Below are positions 8,854 to 19,681 of a stretch of DNA of 28,814 bases, in pieces. The stretch lies in contig JBBHKE010001884.1 in assembly GCA_037447655.1 (NCBI GenBank), forward strand, positions 126,989 through 155,802. The letters run 5' to 3'. Every line of letters begins with the position of its first letter. Position 1 is the first letter of the stretch. The position numbers were made by a program, and so were the translations under genes. The DNA is from Zygnema cylindricum (Eukaryota > Streptophyta > Zygnematophyceae > Zygnematales > Zygnemataceae). The notes below the pieces were generated by a model. That model made no database searches and was not told where the DNA came from. It saw only the letters and a list, made by a program, of their open reading frames with translations.

Positions 8854-9920
8854 TGTAGAAATTAATGGTCTTTAAAGTATTTTCTAGGTCTGAATAGAAA
8901 TAAGAAAGAAGCCGAGGCAGTCTACCTCTAACTTCTCTCTCCAACTCTCAAACTTGTCGCAGTCACTGAGAAGTTGGAGAGGAAGCTAGAGCCATGGCTA
9001 CCTAGGCTATCCAGAGGTTTACGGGATATAAATATTAGTTTATTTATAATTAAGAATATGTTTACTAAAATATATGTGTCGCCTCCAAGATTTGATCCTG
9101 GAACCTGCCGGCCGGTAATTAGTCGGTAGCCGGTAGCTCTAACCGTTAAGTCTAGAGATAGTGTTACGTATGATAGGGATTGATAATTAATTAAACATTT
9201 ATACGTAGGATAGTTCATTTAACTGAAATAGTTTTACGGGAGACATAGATCCAGTAAATGTAAAAGTACGGATTAAGGTACGGATAAGAAACCAATACCG
9301 CGCATTTATTTCTTTACCGAAACGAATACCGCGCATGTATTTATTACGGCTACGATTAAATGTGAATTTAATCGGACGGCCGAAATTAAACGCCGAGATC
9401 GCGGAAGAGAATTTCGGCGGTTTTTGATCATAGCCACATCGGATGACACGTGGCGGAATGGCATTGGATCGCGGCATCTCCGAGGATTAAGGGAGCGAAT
9501 CCGGATATACCACGTGTCGACATTTAGGCCATGTCGTACAATGTTCGTACAGAAAGTACATCGGCAGCTGTACTTTTACGTACGGAGGAGTAATCTGATT
9601 GGCTCCGTACATCAGTAGATAGAGTCTGTGAGAGAGATAGGACTTAGAAAAAATTAGGAGATAGGACCCTCTCTCCCAGAGAGCTTCTGTACAAAAGGTC
9701 AACTTTGACCCTCCATAACTTACTGCTCAAGGGAGCAAATTCAGAGATTCTTTTTGCTATCGACTCAGGGGAGTCTTGCCTTCACAGGGGTGAAGTTGAT
9801 CAGCGTTATTGTCTGTCAGGGTGGCAGTTATTTTTGCTGAAACACAAAGGGGTCAAGGTTTTCCTAGAGGCTTCTTGGAAGTTGTCCACTCTGAGGACTC
9901 ATGGAGGTCTCAAAGTTTCA
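8854..9920 (+). repeat. 3' LTR of copia copy 1
   Basis: 1067 bp, TGTAGA to TTTCA, about 97.8% identical by eye to the 5' LTR, with differences concentrated in the last 400 bp. It retains both G-boxes and the tRNA-like segment. The host sequence resumes with GCTTT at 9921. Confidence 0.95.
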
Positions 9921-9925
9921 GCTTT
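9921..9925. repeat. Target-site duplication GCTTT, right copy
   Basis: Exact match to 3470-3474, flanking copia copy 1. Confidence 0.9.
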
Positions 9926-10468
9926 CGAGGCCTCATCAACAAAAATAGATGCTTGAGGACCGTCCTCTATCATGGCGGAAAGAATGATTAACCGTTCTTT
10001 GACTCGATGCGCCTCGTGACTGGTGCTATCAAAAATAGTTAACGCTTTAGCCACATTTTAGAAAGTCGTTTCTGGTAGGGGAGGGAGAGATTCTTTTCCA
10101 AACGAAAGTGGAATTATGGAATTCTTTAATTTGCCTACCCGATTGTGATCAGGCGAGCCCTTATCAAAAGTAGCTGCCTGATGTTGGGCGGTAGAATCGC
10201 GTAGGATTTGACCGGCCAACGACGACATGTGGACGACTGTCCTTGCCATTCCAGTAAATAAGGGTTTCATTTCGGCCATGAAAGCAGCGAATTGCTCCTT
10301 CAGCATGGCGGCCATCATGGCTTGCAACTCAACCTTTTCTCTCTCTCGCCGAGAGATCTTAGGTGGAGTCATTTCTTTCTCAGTTTTCGTAGGAGGGGTA
10401 ACCGGCTTTACCGAACATGTCGAAATTTCCCTACCAAATAGTAGTGTTGGGCATCGGGGTAAATTCAT
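9926..10468 (-). pseudogene. Unrecognised minus-strand coding frame, target of copia insertion
   Basis: A minus-strand frame opens at a true ATG (10468) and runs 136 codons to a TAA at 10058-10060. The same frame then stays open to the copia insertion point and continues beyond it at 3469-3364. The N-terminal part is basic with a Lys/Arg/Glu helix, then a Met/Ala-rich helical stretch (residues about 50-80) resembling a coiled coil. After the TAA there is a well-formed helical segment rich in Ala, Glu, Ile and Leu. I see no catalytic or zinc motif. It could be an old retroelement Gag-like protein or a host gene. It is dead now: one internal stop, copia copy 1 inserted antisense within it, and copy 2 inserted 93 bp upstream of its ATG. 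Confidence 0.5.
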
Positions 10469-10561
10469 ATCGCGATAATCTCAATATTCGATAGATTTAA
10501 TATTGATCAAGCAAGATCCTCGATATATCGTACTGAGACCAACATAAGTCACCGCGATATA

Positions 10562-11633
10562 TGTAGAAATTAATGGTCATTTAAAGTATTTTCTAGGTCT
10601 GAATAGAAATAAGAAAGAAGCCGAGGGCAAGTCTACCTCTAACTTCTCTCTCCAACTCTCAAACTTGTCGCAGTCACTGAGAAATGGGAGAGGGAAGCTA
10701 GAGCCATGGCTACCTAGGCTATCCAGAGGTTTACAGGAATATAAATATTTGTTTATTTATAATTAAGAATAAGTTTACTAAAATTTATGTGTCGCCTCCA
10801 GGATTTGATCCTGGAACCTGCCGGCCGGTAATTAGTCGGTAGCCGTTAGCTTTGACCGTTAAGTCTAGAGATAGTGATACGTATGATAGGGATTGATAAT
10901 TAATTAAACATTTATACGTAGGATAGTTTCATTTAACTGAATAGTTTTACAGGAGACATAGATCCAGTAAATGTAAAAGTACGGATTACGGTACGGATAA
11001 GAAACCTATACCGCGCATTTATTTCTTTACCGAAACGAATATCGCGCATTTATTTATTACGGCTACAATTAAATGTGAATTTAATCGGACGGCCGAAATT
11101 AAACGCCGAGATCGCGAAAGAGAATTTCGGCGGTTTTTGATCATAGCCACATCGGATGACACGTGGCGGAATGGCATTGGATCGCGGCATCTCCGAGGAT
11201 TAAGGGAGCGAATCCGGATATACCACGTGTCGACATTTAGGCGATATCGTACAGTGTTCGTACAGAAAGTACATCGGCAGCTGTACTTTTACGTACGGAG
11301 GAGTAATGTGATTGGCCCCGTACATCAGTAGATAGAGTCTGTGAGAGAGATAGGACTTAGAAAAAATTAGGAGATATGACCCTCTCTCTTAGAGAGCTTC
11401 TGTACAAAAGGTCAACTTTCACCCTCCATAACTCACTACTCAAGAGAGCAAATTCAGAGATTCTTTTTGCTATCGACTCACGGGAGTCTTCCCTTCACAC
11501 AAGTGAAGTTGGTCATAGTTATTGTCTGTTAGGGTGGCAGTTATTTTTGCTATAACACAAAAGGGTCAGGGTTATCCTAGAGGCTTCTTGGAAGCTGTCC
11601 ACTCTGAGGACTCATGGAGGTCTCAGAGTTTCA
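10562..11633 (+). repeat. 5' LTR of copia copy 2
   Basis: 1072 bp from TGTAGA to TTTCA, aligned end to end with both LTRs of copy 1 but carrying more differences. G-boxes at 11160 and 11224 and the tRNA-like segment at about 10790-10870 are retained. Confidence 0.93.
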
Positions 11634-11648
11634 GGTTATGGGCCCACC
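11634..11648 (+). promoter_or_regulatory. Primer-binding site of copy 2
   Basis: Identical 15-nt GGTTATGGGCCCACC after the LTR. It contains the gag-frame ATG at 11638-11640. Confidence 0.85.
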
Positions 11649-12687
11649 CTCTAGGGTACCAATCTTTAATGGAACTGGCTTCATATACTGGGAAAGTATG
11701 ATGATAGGAGCTCTATGCGAAAAAAGGTTTTGGGGGATAGTGAGTGGACGGTTGGGGCGTCCATCAAGTCTTGGAATTCCTCCATGGTTTGGAGGAAGCA
11801 GATTCACCAGGAAAGAGGATCCACCTTCAACGGAGGAAACTAAAGAAGGAGAGGTGGTGGACAGAGGAAAGGAGAAGGAGGCGACCACACAAATAGCAAC
11901 TGGTTCGGCATTCATGTCACCTATTCCGAGGAACGAGGAGAATGATACTGAAACCTGGGACTTCAACAATATGGCGGCAAAACACTTCATCCTACGCCAT
12001 CTCACTCAAGGACTTGCATGTCCTCATTTGCAGGTAGAAAGGGCATCCGATCTTTGGATGGCTCTCATAGAGATGTACCGAAGTGGTACGATTCATTAAC
12101 AACAGTTGGCTGATCAGAAAGTTAAGGAGTACGTATACAAAGGGGGGGAAGATGTTGGATTTTTGCAATGAGCTTGCTACACTCTTCATGGAGCTAGAGA
12201 GTGTTGGAAAAGAGTTAGTGAAAAAGAAAAGGTTAACAGTTTACTGATGAAATTACCGGATGAGTTCGAGAACATAGTCAACCGTGTGCAGGACTTGCCG
12301 GACTCAAGATGGATATGGAACTCAGTGGTAGGGATGATTCTCGTTCGGGATAATACGATTGATATCCGAAGGGGAGGAAAGAGTGGCCAAGCCTTGGCAA
12401 CTGCGACCAATTGGAGGAACAAGGATTCCCGGAAACTGGTCGGAAACTATGGGGGGAGGGAGCAGAAAAATCAGACCGACGAGTTTGGACCAAGGGCTCC
12501 TAAAGGTTTATGTCTTTTTTTAAGAAACTTGGGCATTATAGGGCAGAGTGCACTAAGCTAACCGAGCTTCGGTTAAAGGAGGGGCAGACCGGTGGTACCC
12601 TGAGTGGGAAAGAAAAAGGCCCTTGTGACACAGGTACATGAGGCGGAATCCGAGGACGAGGACGATGAGCTCCTTTAAGATGAGGAG
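11638..12687 (+). pseudogene. gag: Gag region of copia copy 2, broken
   Basis: The frame starts at the ATG in the primer-binding site (11638); an in-frame ATG at 11614 lies in the LTR. It has the N-terminal Asn-Gly...Tyr-Trp segment typical of copia Gag that copy 1 lacks. Breaks: TAA at 12097-12099; G7 instead of G6 at 12142-12148, compensated by a one-base loss near 12213; a one-base loss inside the zinc knuckle near 12515, which removes a Cys and shifts the frame to TAA at 12559; an extra G near 12606 that restores it; and TAA at 12676-12678. Confidence 0.85.
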
Positions 12688-14350
12688 TTGGAGGCGAAAT
12701 ACGAGGTCAAAATTCCACGAAGGCAGAAATGTGTTTACGGTGGATTGAAAGGTGAAGCAGGTTGGATTGTAGATTCAGATGCCTCCATGCACATGTGTAA
12801 GGATAGGCACCTGTTCACTAAGATAAGAAATATTCCCACCGTAGAGTTAGAGTACGGGGATGGGAGGATAGTTGCCACTACTCTTGTAGGATCGGTAGAT
12901 TTGAAAGTGTTAGTAGAAGGAAAGACATCCATAGTAACATTCTCCAATGTATTGTTTATTCCGGAGCTGAACAAAAACCTCATCTCTACATCCGTATTAG
13001 ATGATAAGGGTTTTTTTTACTAGCACAAGGGAAGGAGTCTTTACTGCTAGTTTTGAGGAGGATGTCTATTTTATTGCTGAGAAAGGTAGCCATGGGATGT
13101 TTAGGCTGATTTGAAGTAATGAAAAGAAGAAACTTTATTATGTTTGTGTTCATGATATTATGATGTGGTATAAGAGGCTTGGGCATGTGAATCTATACAA
13201 GTTAAGAGAGATGAAAAAGATGGGAGTGGTGGAAGGGATTAAGTTCAGTGAGAATGATAATATAAGTGATTGTAGTGGATGTGCTCAAGGTAAAACACAC
13301 AAATTACCCTTTCCTAAAACAGCCACCTATAAGGGAGAAAGAATTATAGATCTAGTACACACAAATATTTGGGGACTGCCTAAAGTGCCCTCACAGGGGG
13401 GGAAGAGATTTATGATAACTATCACTGATGATTGGTCTCGGTATTCCCGAGTGTATTTTTTGAAAAACAAGTTCGAAGCTCAAGATTGTTTTAGACAATA
13501 TAAAGCATGGAGCGAAAAACTCCATGAAATTCCAATTAAGAGAATACAGAGTGACAACGGTGGAGAGTATACTTCTAACCAGTTTGAGGATTTTTTGAGG
13601 GAAGATGGGGTCCAACACCAAAAGACAGTTCCAGAAAACCCGGAACAGAATGGGGTAGCTGAAAGGTTAAATAGAACACTAACTGATAATGTTAGAAGTA
13701 TGTTGTCAGATAAGAAGATAGGAAAAAGGTTTTGAGTAGAAGCAATGAACTGTGCTAATTACCTGAAAAAAAGAGTTCTTACCTCAGCTATAAAAGATCA
13801 AACACCTTATGAGAGAAAGAAAGGCCGGAAACAAGACATATCTCACTTAAAGGTTTTCGGCAGTCAAGTATTCAGTCTAGATACTGATCGGTCCAATTGG
13901 AAGCTAGATCCTAAAGAAAAACTGGGATACTTATTAGGATATGATGAGGATGTTAAAGGATATAGAGTTTATGATCTAAAAAGGGAAGATATAATTTTAT
14001 TATAGCATCTAGTAGTTATGGATGAAGGAAAGTCTGTGGATCCCTTCAAATATACGAAGTCAGTAAAAATCAGATTTGAGTTAGAAAATTCCGATGACTT
14101 TGAGCTTTCTAACTATCCAGGTTTTAGAGAAGATGACATTCTTGCATGAACAAATCAGACCAAAAAGGACTCGGTTGTGGAAACTCCAGTGAAAACTCTA
14201 CTCGAAGCGGAAGACGTGGTGGAAATTGATTCGGAATCAAGGGATAGGGGAGAAGCCGAGTTTGTTCGAAAGAATCCACGAGAACCATCTATTCCGGCCT
14301 CAGATTTTGAGAGGGGGAGGAGAAGTAGCAAAAGACTGCAAGAAAAATAG
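12688..14350 (+). pseudogene. pol: Protease-integrase region of copia copy 2, broken
   Basis: The protease active site reads Asp-Ser-Asp: the triad Gly has become Asp at 12778-12780. A T8 run at 13011-13018 (T7 in copy 1) shifts the frame to a stop at 13021-13023. The integrase frame has TGA at 13112, then is open 13160-13735 with the HHCC zinc finger, Asp-Asn-Gly-Gly-Glu and Asn-Gly-Val-Ala-Glu core motifs. The first catalytic Asp position is Asn (13364-13366). TGA at 13733, TAG at 14003 and a TGA near 14147 follow, then the shared TAG at 14348-14350. Confidence 0.88.
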
Positions 14351-14780
14351 GTTAATAGCAAGGTAACTAAACTATCTCATCAAGATGAACCTCAAACTTA
14401 TGGAGAGGCGATGACTTGTCCAGAAAGAAACCGGTGGAAGACAGCCATCAATGAGGAGATGGCTTCAATCATGGCAGCCGATACTTGGGAGCTGGTGGAC
14501 TGTCCACCTAACCGAAAACCAATCGGTTGTAAGTGGGTTTTGAAATTAAAACTGAACCCAGATAACACAATCGAGCGCTACAAGGCCAGATTAGTGGCAA
14601 AGGGATTTACACAAAAGGAAGGAATTGACTACGAGGAAACCTTTGCCCCGGTGGTCAGATTTCCCTCCGTCCGCATACTTCTCAGTTTAGCAGCGGCGGA
14701 AGACATGGAAGTGCATCAGATGGACATCAAGACAGCCTTTTTGCATGGAGAATTGGAAGAGGAGATCTTCATGCGACAAC
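14351..14780 (+). pseudogene. pol: N-terminal RT fragment of copia copy 2
   Basis: The first ~140 codons of RT are open here (ATG-equivalent at 14411), unlike in copy 1, where TAGs interrupt this stretch. The fragment ends after the Gln-Met-Asp-Ile-Lys...His-Gly-Glu block and never reaches the catalytic YVDD. The stop at 14783-14785 lies in foreign sequence past the breakpoint. Confidence 0.88.
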
Positions 14781-15423
14781 TGTGACGTCATTTTCAAACT
14801 TATCATCAACAACATCGACAATGTGTTTTAGGCTAAGAAAAACTGTGAAAAGTTTTCAATTGTTTTTGAAGAAAGAAAAAAAGTACAGGGTTTTTGGTTA
14901 TCTTGTACGGTTTTTTTTGCAGGGGTCTCGATGCTGCAGTGTCATTTCACGCAAAGGTGAAAAATTTGCGAAGGTAAAAAATTTACGAAGTCATGGCCAT
15001 TGGACAGGAGAGGTTTACGCAAAGGCATGTCGTAAAGCCACGGATGCAACGCTGCACGTCTACGATGTCACACAAACACATGCGACATAAAAAACCGTTT
15101 CAAAAATTACGATGTGTCTTGCGACTCTGCAAAAAGTTTCGAAAAAATACGGTGCGGCAAAGACATATAGTACACGGTGATAGCTATCACGGGTATTGTC
15201 GACGTATACAATCGTCACAAACTTAAGTAACAATTTCAAGTAAACACAGAGAGACACCTGAAATTCGGGTCCGCCGGATCCGCGCTAAAGTACAAAGTAG
15301 GTAAGCTAAGTTACAGCCACATGGTGCCTCACCCTTATTGTTTGAATCATGTGAATAAGCTAATAACTAGGATTTGTGGTTGGAAATTGACGTAATAATT
15401 TGATTTCCGCTGATTTATAAACT
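14781..15423. other. Noncoding DNA after copia copy 2 breakpoint
   Basis: The first bases form TGACGTCA, an 8-bp palindrome, right at the junction. No coding frame looks protein-like. Words such as AAAAATTTGCGAAGGT and AAAAATTTACGAAG recur in tandem near 14960. Nothing else is recognised. Confidence 0.4.
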
Positions 15424-15634
15424 AATATTTAATACATGTCGCATGACATTGACATAATAATATGATATATTTGTGGAAACACGGTATAAAACGCATAATT
15501 AGCACTTTGCAATAATGCACGATATACGAGGAAACCAATATTTACGATATGTCATGTGATGTTGACATAATAATTTGACATATTTTTGGAAACACCGTAA
15601 AAAGTACACAATTAATACTTTACAATAGATTATG
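15424..15634 (+). repeat. Imperfect tandem duplication, ~113-bp unit
   Basis: 15424-15523 and 15537-15634 are two copies sharing blocks such as TTGACATAATAAT and GGAAACACSGTA. The sequence is AT-rich and noncoding. Confidence 0.55.
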
Positions 15635-15956
15635 ATTTGTGACCCTTAACTTTTAGTAAGATTCGTGAAATGAATAGTGTTAGTATCGTGTCTGATTTGC
15701 GACACTAATCATGATGTCACGTAAATCCACGATACCGAAATTACAAAGTACAATAATGTTGGAAAAAAACACAAAATTTTCATATTTTTTTGGTTTATTG
15801 CTTGACTGGCCGTAACCACATTTTTTTTTTTTCTGGTGAATCAACCGACCGCGACCGCCCGTCCCCCAAAATTTTGCAACCAAATCTGTTACGGATCCGG
15901 CTCGAGCGGTCGGTTAACGGTTGGCCACGGTTTCGGTTGACCGTTTGCGACCACTG
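15634..15956 (+). repeat. Direct repeat copy A (~320 bp)
   Basis: Recurs at 16306-16613, about 75-80% by eye. Both copies begin GATTTGT, contain AATCATGATGTCACGTA and TACAAAGTACAATAATGTTG, a T-rich stretch, a cluster of CCGACCG-type words, and end at CCGTTTGCGACC. Candidate ends or body of an unnamed element. Confidence 0.6.
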
Positions 15957-16305
15957 GTGTAAGGAGAAAAAAGGTTTTAAGTGGCTAAAAAATTATTAAC
16001 ACTAGTAACGATACATGGTGTACTATACAATATAGCGATGCACGGTGTACCAAGAAAGCAGAGGTCGCAAAAGTCAAAATGTTACATAACCGAAACCGAC
16101 CGTTTTTTTTTTCAACATCTGAGTAATCGACGCGTGACCGGGTTATGTCACGCTCCGAAATTGTTAACCGTTAATCGACCGGCGTTTACAAAAATAAAAG
16201 TTAACCGAAACTCAATTTCTCGCGACTAACCGTACGCGCTCGTAACCGAAAAAGTAAAAAAAAAAATCATAGTTTTTCACGACGTATGAATAAGCCAATA
16301 ATTAC

Positions 16306-16613
16306 GATTTGTCGTGTTCCCTAAGATTTGCGAAATGAATAGTGTTACATCTCTACGGTGTCACATTGGCGTCGCTAATCATGATGTCACGTACTTCCAC
16401 GACCAAATAGTACAAAGTACAATAATGTTGGATTGTACGGACAGTACAAAATTTTCATTTTTTGCTTGACCGACCGTAACCGATTTTGTTTTTTCTCTGA
16501 CGAATCGACCGCCCGCAAACGCCCGGCACCCCAAGATTTGGCAACGGAATCCGTTCCAGATCCGGCGCGGTTAACGGTCGGTCACGGTTTTGGTTCACCG
16601 TTTGCGACCTCTG
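16306..16613 (+). repeat. Direct repeat copy B (~310 bp)
   Basis: Same orientation as 15634-15956, 672 bp apart. Both copies follow an AATATTTACGAT/AATAATTACGAT-like leader. No terminal TG...CA or target duplication is evident. Confidence 0.6.
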
Positions 16614-17003
16614 AAAGAAAGACCTCTACGGAATGGTGTGTATTGAGAGACTCTTGCCTATTATTGATATGTAGGAAATTTTCAATTTTGACACACCGAT
16701 ACTAGGTATATCGCTTTGGTATATTGTTAAGTTTAAATCCACGCTACAATTACTGTACCATATATCGCGATGAGTTATCGGTCGATATTTATCAATACCT
16801 CTGTAATTGTCTAAGGGTGAACTTCCATTAGAGGAAAAGTGGTGTTGTTTACTGGATGCCGTAAACTTTCATACAGATTCGTACAAATTTTTTTTTTTTG
16901 TCAGACGAAACATTTCGAAACATGTTTATTGGATCGCTCCAACATTATAGGCGTAATTATCGACCTGTTGGATTTTTAGCTTTTCTAGATTCGCGAAGCA
17001 ATT

Positions 17004-17118
17004 GCGCACGTCGTCCAGTGTGAAGGCACTCTCCTCGCCGAGGAGAGTATCTCCACACTGGACGATCGCGCACATCATCCAGTTTGAAGAGAGTCTCTTC
17101 AAACTGGACGATGTGCGC
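17004..17118. repeat. Two adjacent long hairpins (palindromes)
   Basis: Hairpin 1: arms 17004-17022 and 17054-17071 around an inner palindrome 17029-17047 with 9-bp arms. Hairpin 2: arms 17068-17092 and 17094-17118, 25 bp each with one mismatch and a single-base centre. The two overlap by the GCGC at 17068. Both arms contain the word TCCAGT. The sequence could extrude as a cruciform. Confidence 0.8.
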
Positions 17119-17245
17119 AATGTACACCCAGGACGATGTGCGCGATTTTCAAGTGAAGAGTAAAAAAAATCCCCAACACGAATAGGCGATGAGAACTGAA
17201 CACGTCGTACACGCTATCCACTGTCCACAGTTTGCCGCGCTTTCG

Positions 17246-17387
17246 CTCTATTAACACACGTAAAAATGTGACAGATATCACATAATACGGCAAAGGCTTT
17301 CCTTTGAGGCAGGCGTCTCTATTAACACACGTAAAAATGTGACAGATGTCGCATAATACGTCAGAGGCTTTCTGTTGGAGGTAGGTG
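17246..17387 (+). repeat. Tandem duplication, 71-bp unit x2
   Basis: 17246-17316 and 17317-17387 are adjacent copies sharing CTCTATTAACACACGTAAAA and GTGACAGAT blocks. Confidence 0.8.
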
Positions 17388-17485
17388 TTCAAGTAAAAGC
17401 CATGGCAGTGAAGAAGTTAGGGTTTGTTACAAACCCTGATGAAGGTACAAATAGTACGTTAGAGGCTTAGAGCATACTCGTATTA

Positions 17486-17653
17486 TACTTTAAGTACATT
17501 ACGGTGGTATACTTTAAGTACATTACGCTGGTACAAATATTTCGTTCTGACTTTCCGTCGAAGATGTTTTGCAGATTCTCAAAATTTTTAGGTGGTCCAC
17601 ATTTTTCGTTCTGACTTTCCGTTGAAGATATTTGGCAGATTTTCAAAATCTTG
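17486..17653 (+). repeat. Two short tandem duplications
   Basis: A ~24-bp unit (TATACTTTAAGTACATTACG) occurs twice at about 17486-17533. A ~61-bp unit with TTCGTTCTGACTTTCCGT occurs twice at about 17531-17653. Confidence 0.75.
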
Positions 17654-17839
17654 ACTCTAACCTACGTGGCGCCAATCATAATTGAGAAACGATGTTAACT
17701 GGCACGACATAATGGAAGGCATAATGGAAGGCAGTGCCAGTAAACATAAAAAATAGACGTATCTTGTTTTACTACAGCCTGAGCACGCGCCGGGGGGGGG
17801 GCCTTTCGGTTTTTTTTTTTGACTTTACGTCATTTCGAT

Positions 17840-17960
17840 ATATCGCGATAGCAATATATCGAGTTATACACCAATATATCGTAATGATATCGCGATATTT
17901 TGCTTCTCCATATATAGATGCGATATATCCATTATCTGGTACCCAAAATTAGGTACATAT
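17840..17960. repeat. CGATATATCG-rich segment
   Basis: Palindromic words CGATATATCG, TATCGCGATA and ATATCGCGATA recur every 10-30 bp. Similar words lie at 10465-10561, just before copy 2, and near 16700-16790. No gene. Confidence 0.4.
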
Positions 17961-18600
17961 CGAATATTGGCAAGAGGCCTTCGCTACACAACACTAGACA
18001 TCGGGAAATTGGGAAGCAGACTTTGGAACACGGCAGCGATCTTTCCATTTACAAAATTTGAAATTTGCATCCTTCCGCCAAAAGTAAGCATTTTCTCGGC
18101 ACGGTCACGATTCATTACTGTAGAATTTCGAAAACGAGCCGCACGGACCTGAACCGTACAAGAATTCATTATGTCGCAAACTTTACAACCAGCTAGGGGA
18201 CCAATCAGACAAGAGAACATGTAATGCCAAAAAAAAAACACCAATGAAAAAAAAATTTACCTTTTTCCCACCCGTACTGCTCCTCTCTTCCTCCCTTCCT
18301 TTACTGCAAAGCAAATCGTTTTTGTATCCCGGTTTTTACTTATATGCTTATTTGTACTTTCGATTCCCTAAAGGAATCTTCCTTTTCTATACTATTCGTG
18401 GTCAGTAGTTAAGCTCAACTTTTCCATTATTTCTCCAAGTCCTGGTGGTCTCGTCTATCTCGGTTCGGAGGTAAAACTTAGTAAAGCATATATAACAAAT
18501 AGTATTACTGTGGTTTTGTTTTTTTTTTCATCAATTAGATGTGGTAAGAAGAGAAAGAAAAAATGACACACTAAAAAAAGAATGAGTTTTCACACCTTAA
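17961..18600. other. No recognisable feature
   Basis: AT-rich, with homopolymer A and T runs. Open frames up to about 86 codons have no protein-like composition on either strand. Confidence 0.4.
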
Positions 18601-19681
18601 ATATATACAGACTTATAGTTGTAAAAACACTAATTATACAAACTAAAATGGTGCTAAGACTAATTATACAAAGTAATAACCGTGTTAATACTTATTAAAT
18701 ACTATTAATAACTGTACCAGCACTAATTATAGTGACTAATAATGGTATCAATACAAATTATACAGACAAAGATCTGTACTGGTACAGATTAGTTGTACAG
18801 ACTAATAACTGTGCCTGCACAAGTTATACATACTAATAACAAGTTATACATACTAATAACTGTTCTAATTATATAGAACTGTACTTATACTCATTATAGA
18901 GACTAATTATTGTAGTAATACTGATTAGACATACTAAAAACTGTTCTAACATTGCTTACACATACTATAAACTGTACTAATATTACTACTAATACATACC
19001 AAAAATTGAATTAATACTAATCATGCACACTGATAACTGTACAAATACTGATTATATAATATTTGTCCTAATACTAATTATACAATACTAATAACTGCAC
19101 CAACACTCATTATAGTATAAGCTAATATCTGTACTCATACTAATTATTCAGACTTATAGCTGGAAAAACTCTAATTATACAAACTAAAACTGTGCTAAGA
19201 CTAATTATACAAAGTAATAACTGTGTTAATACTAATTAAACACTATTAATATCTATACCAGCACTAATTATAGTGTTAATAATTGTATCAATGCTAATTA
19301 TACAGACATAGATCTGTACTGGTAAAGAGATCAGTTGTACAAACTAATAACTGTGCCTGCACAAGTTATACATACTAATAACTGTTCTAATTATACAGAC
19401 TAATAACTATACTTATACTCATTATAGAGACTAATTATTGTAGTAATACTAATTAGACATACTAAAAACTGTGCTAACACTACTTACACATACTATAAAC
19501 TGTACTAATATTACTTCTAAATATACATACCAAAAACAGAATTAATACTAATCATAATCATACAGACTAATAACTGTACAAATTCTGATTATATAATATT
19601 TGTCCTAATACTAACTATACAATACAAATAATTGCACTGGCACTCATTATATAGACTAATATTTGTACTCATACTAATTAT
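18600..19681 (+). repeat. AT-rich minisatellite, block 1
   Basis: Degenerate ~28-31-bp units of the type CTAATTATACAGACTAATAA fill the block. A higher-order period of about 545 bp is visible: the segment from about 18609 (starting ACTTATAG) repeats from about 19152 in the same order of variants, including the odd internal words GATCTGTACTGGTA and GTGCCTGCACAAGTTATACA. All frames are closed. Confidence 0.85.

Larger units (their letters stand above)
3475..9920 (+). mobile_element. Ty1/copia LTR retrotransposon, copy 1 (structurally complete, decayed)
   Basis: A full-length 6.4-kb element: 5' LTR 3475-4542, primer-binding site 4543-4557, gag-pol region 4547-8840, polypurine tract 8841-8853, 3' LTR 8854-9920, and 5-bp duplication GCTTT on both sides. 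Domain order gag, protease, integrase, RT, RNase H defines Ty1/copia. The motifs resemble the Tork/Tnt1 lineage. By eye the two LTRs differ by about 24 substitutions and one indel over 1067 bp, about 2.2%, so insertion is not very recent. The single reading frame is broken by TAG at 5159, a one-base loss in a G run near 6275, TAG at 7216, 7303 and 7483, TAA at 8233 and a frameshift near 8608. It cannot move by itself but could in principle be mobilised in trans. It lies antisense inside an older minus-strand coding frame. Confidence 0.95.
10562..14780 (+). mobile_element. Ty1/copia element copy 2, truncated inside RT
   Basis: Same family and orientation as copy 1. It has a 5' LTR, the same primer-binding site, gag, protease, integrase and the start of RT. 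Homology to copy 1 ends after 14780, equivalent to about 7650 in copy 1. The remaining RT, RNase H, polypurine tract and 3' LTR are missing, so no target duplication can be scored; the 5 bp before the LTR are ATATA. It is more decayed than copy 1 but keeps the 39-bp N-terminal gag segment copy 1 lost. Deletion after insertion, or an internal rearrangement, explains the cut. Confidence 0.93.

Noticed and set aside
3475-14780. Copy 1 and copy 2 as a tandem duplication of one locus
   Set aside because: The sequences outside the LTRs differ, copy 1 has its own GCTTT duplication, and the copies differ by many private changes, so they are separate insertions.
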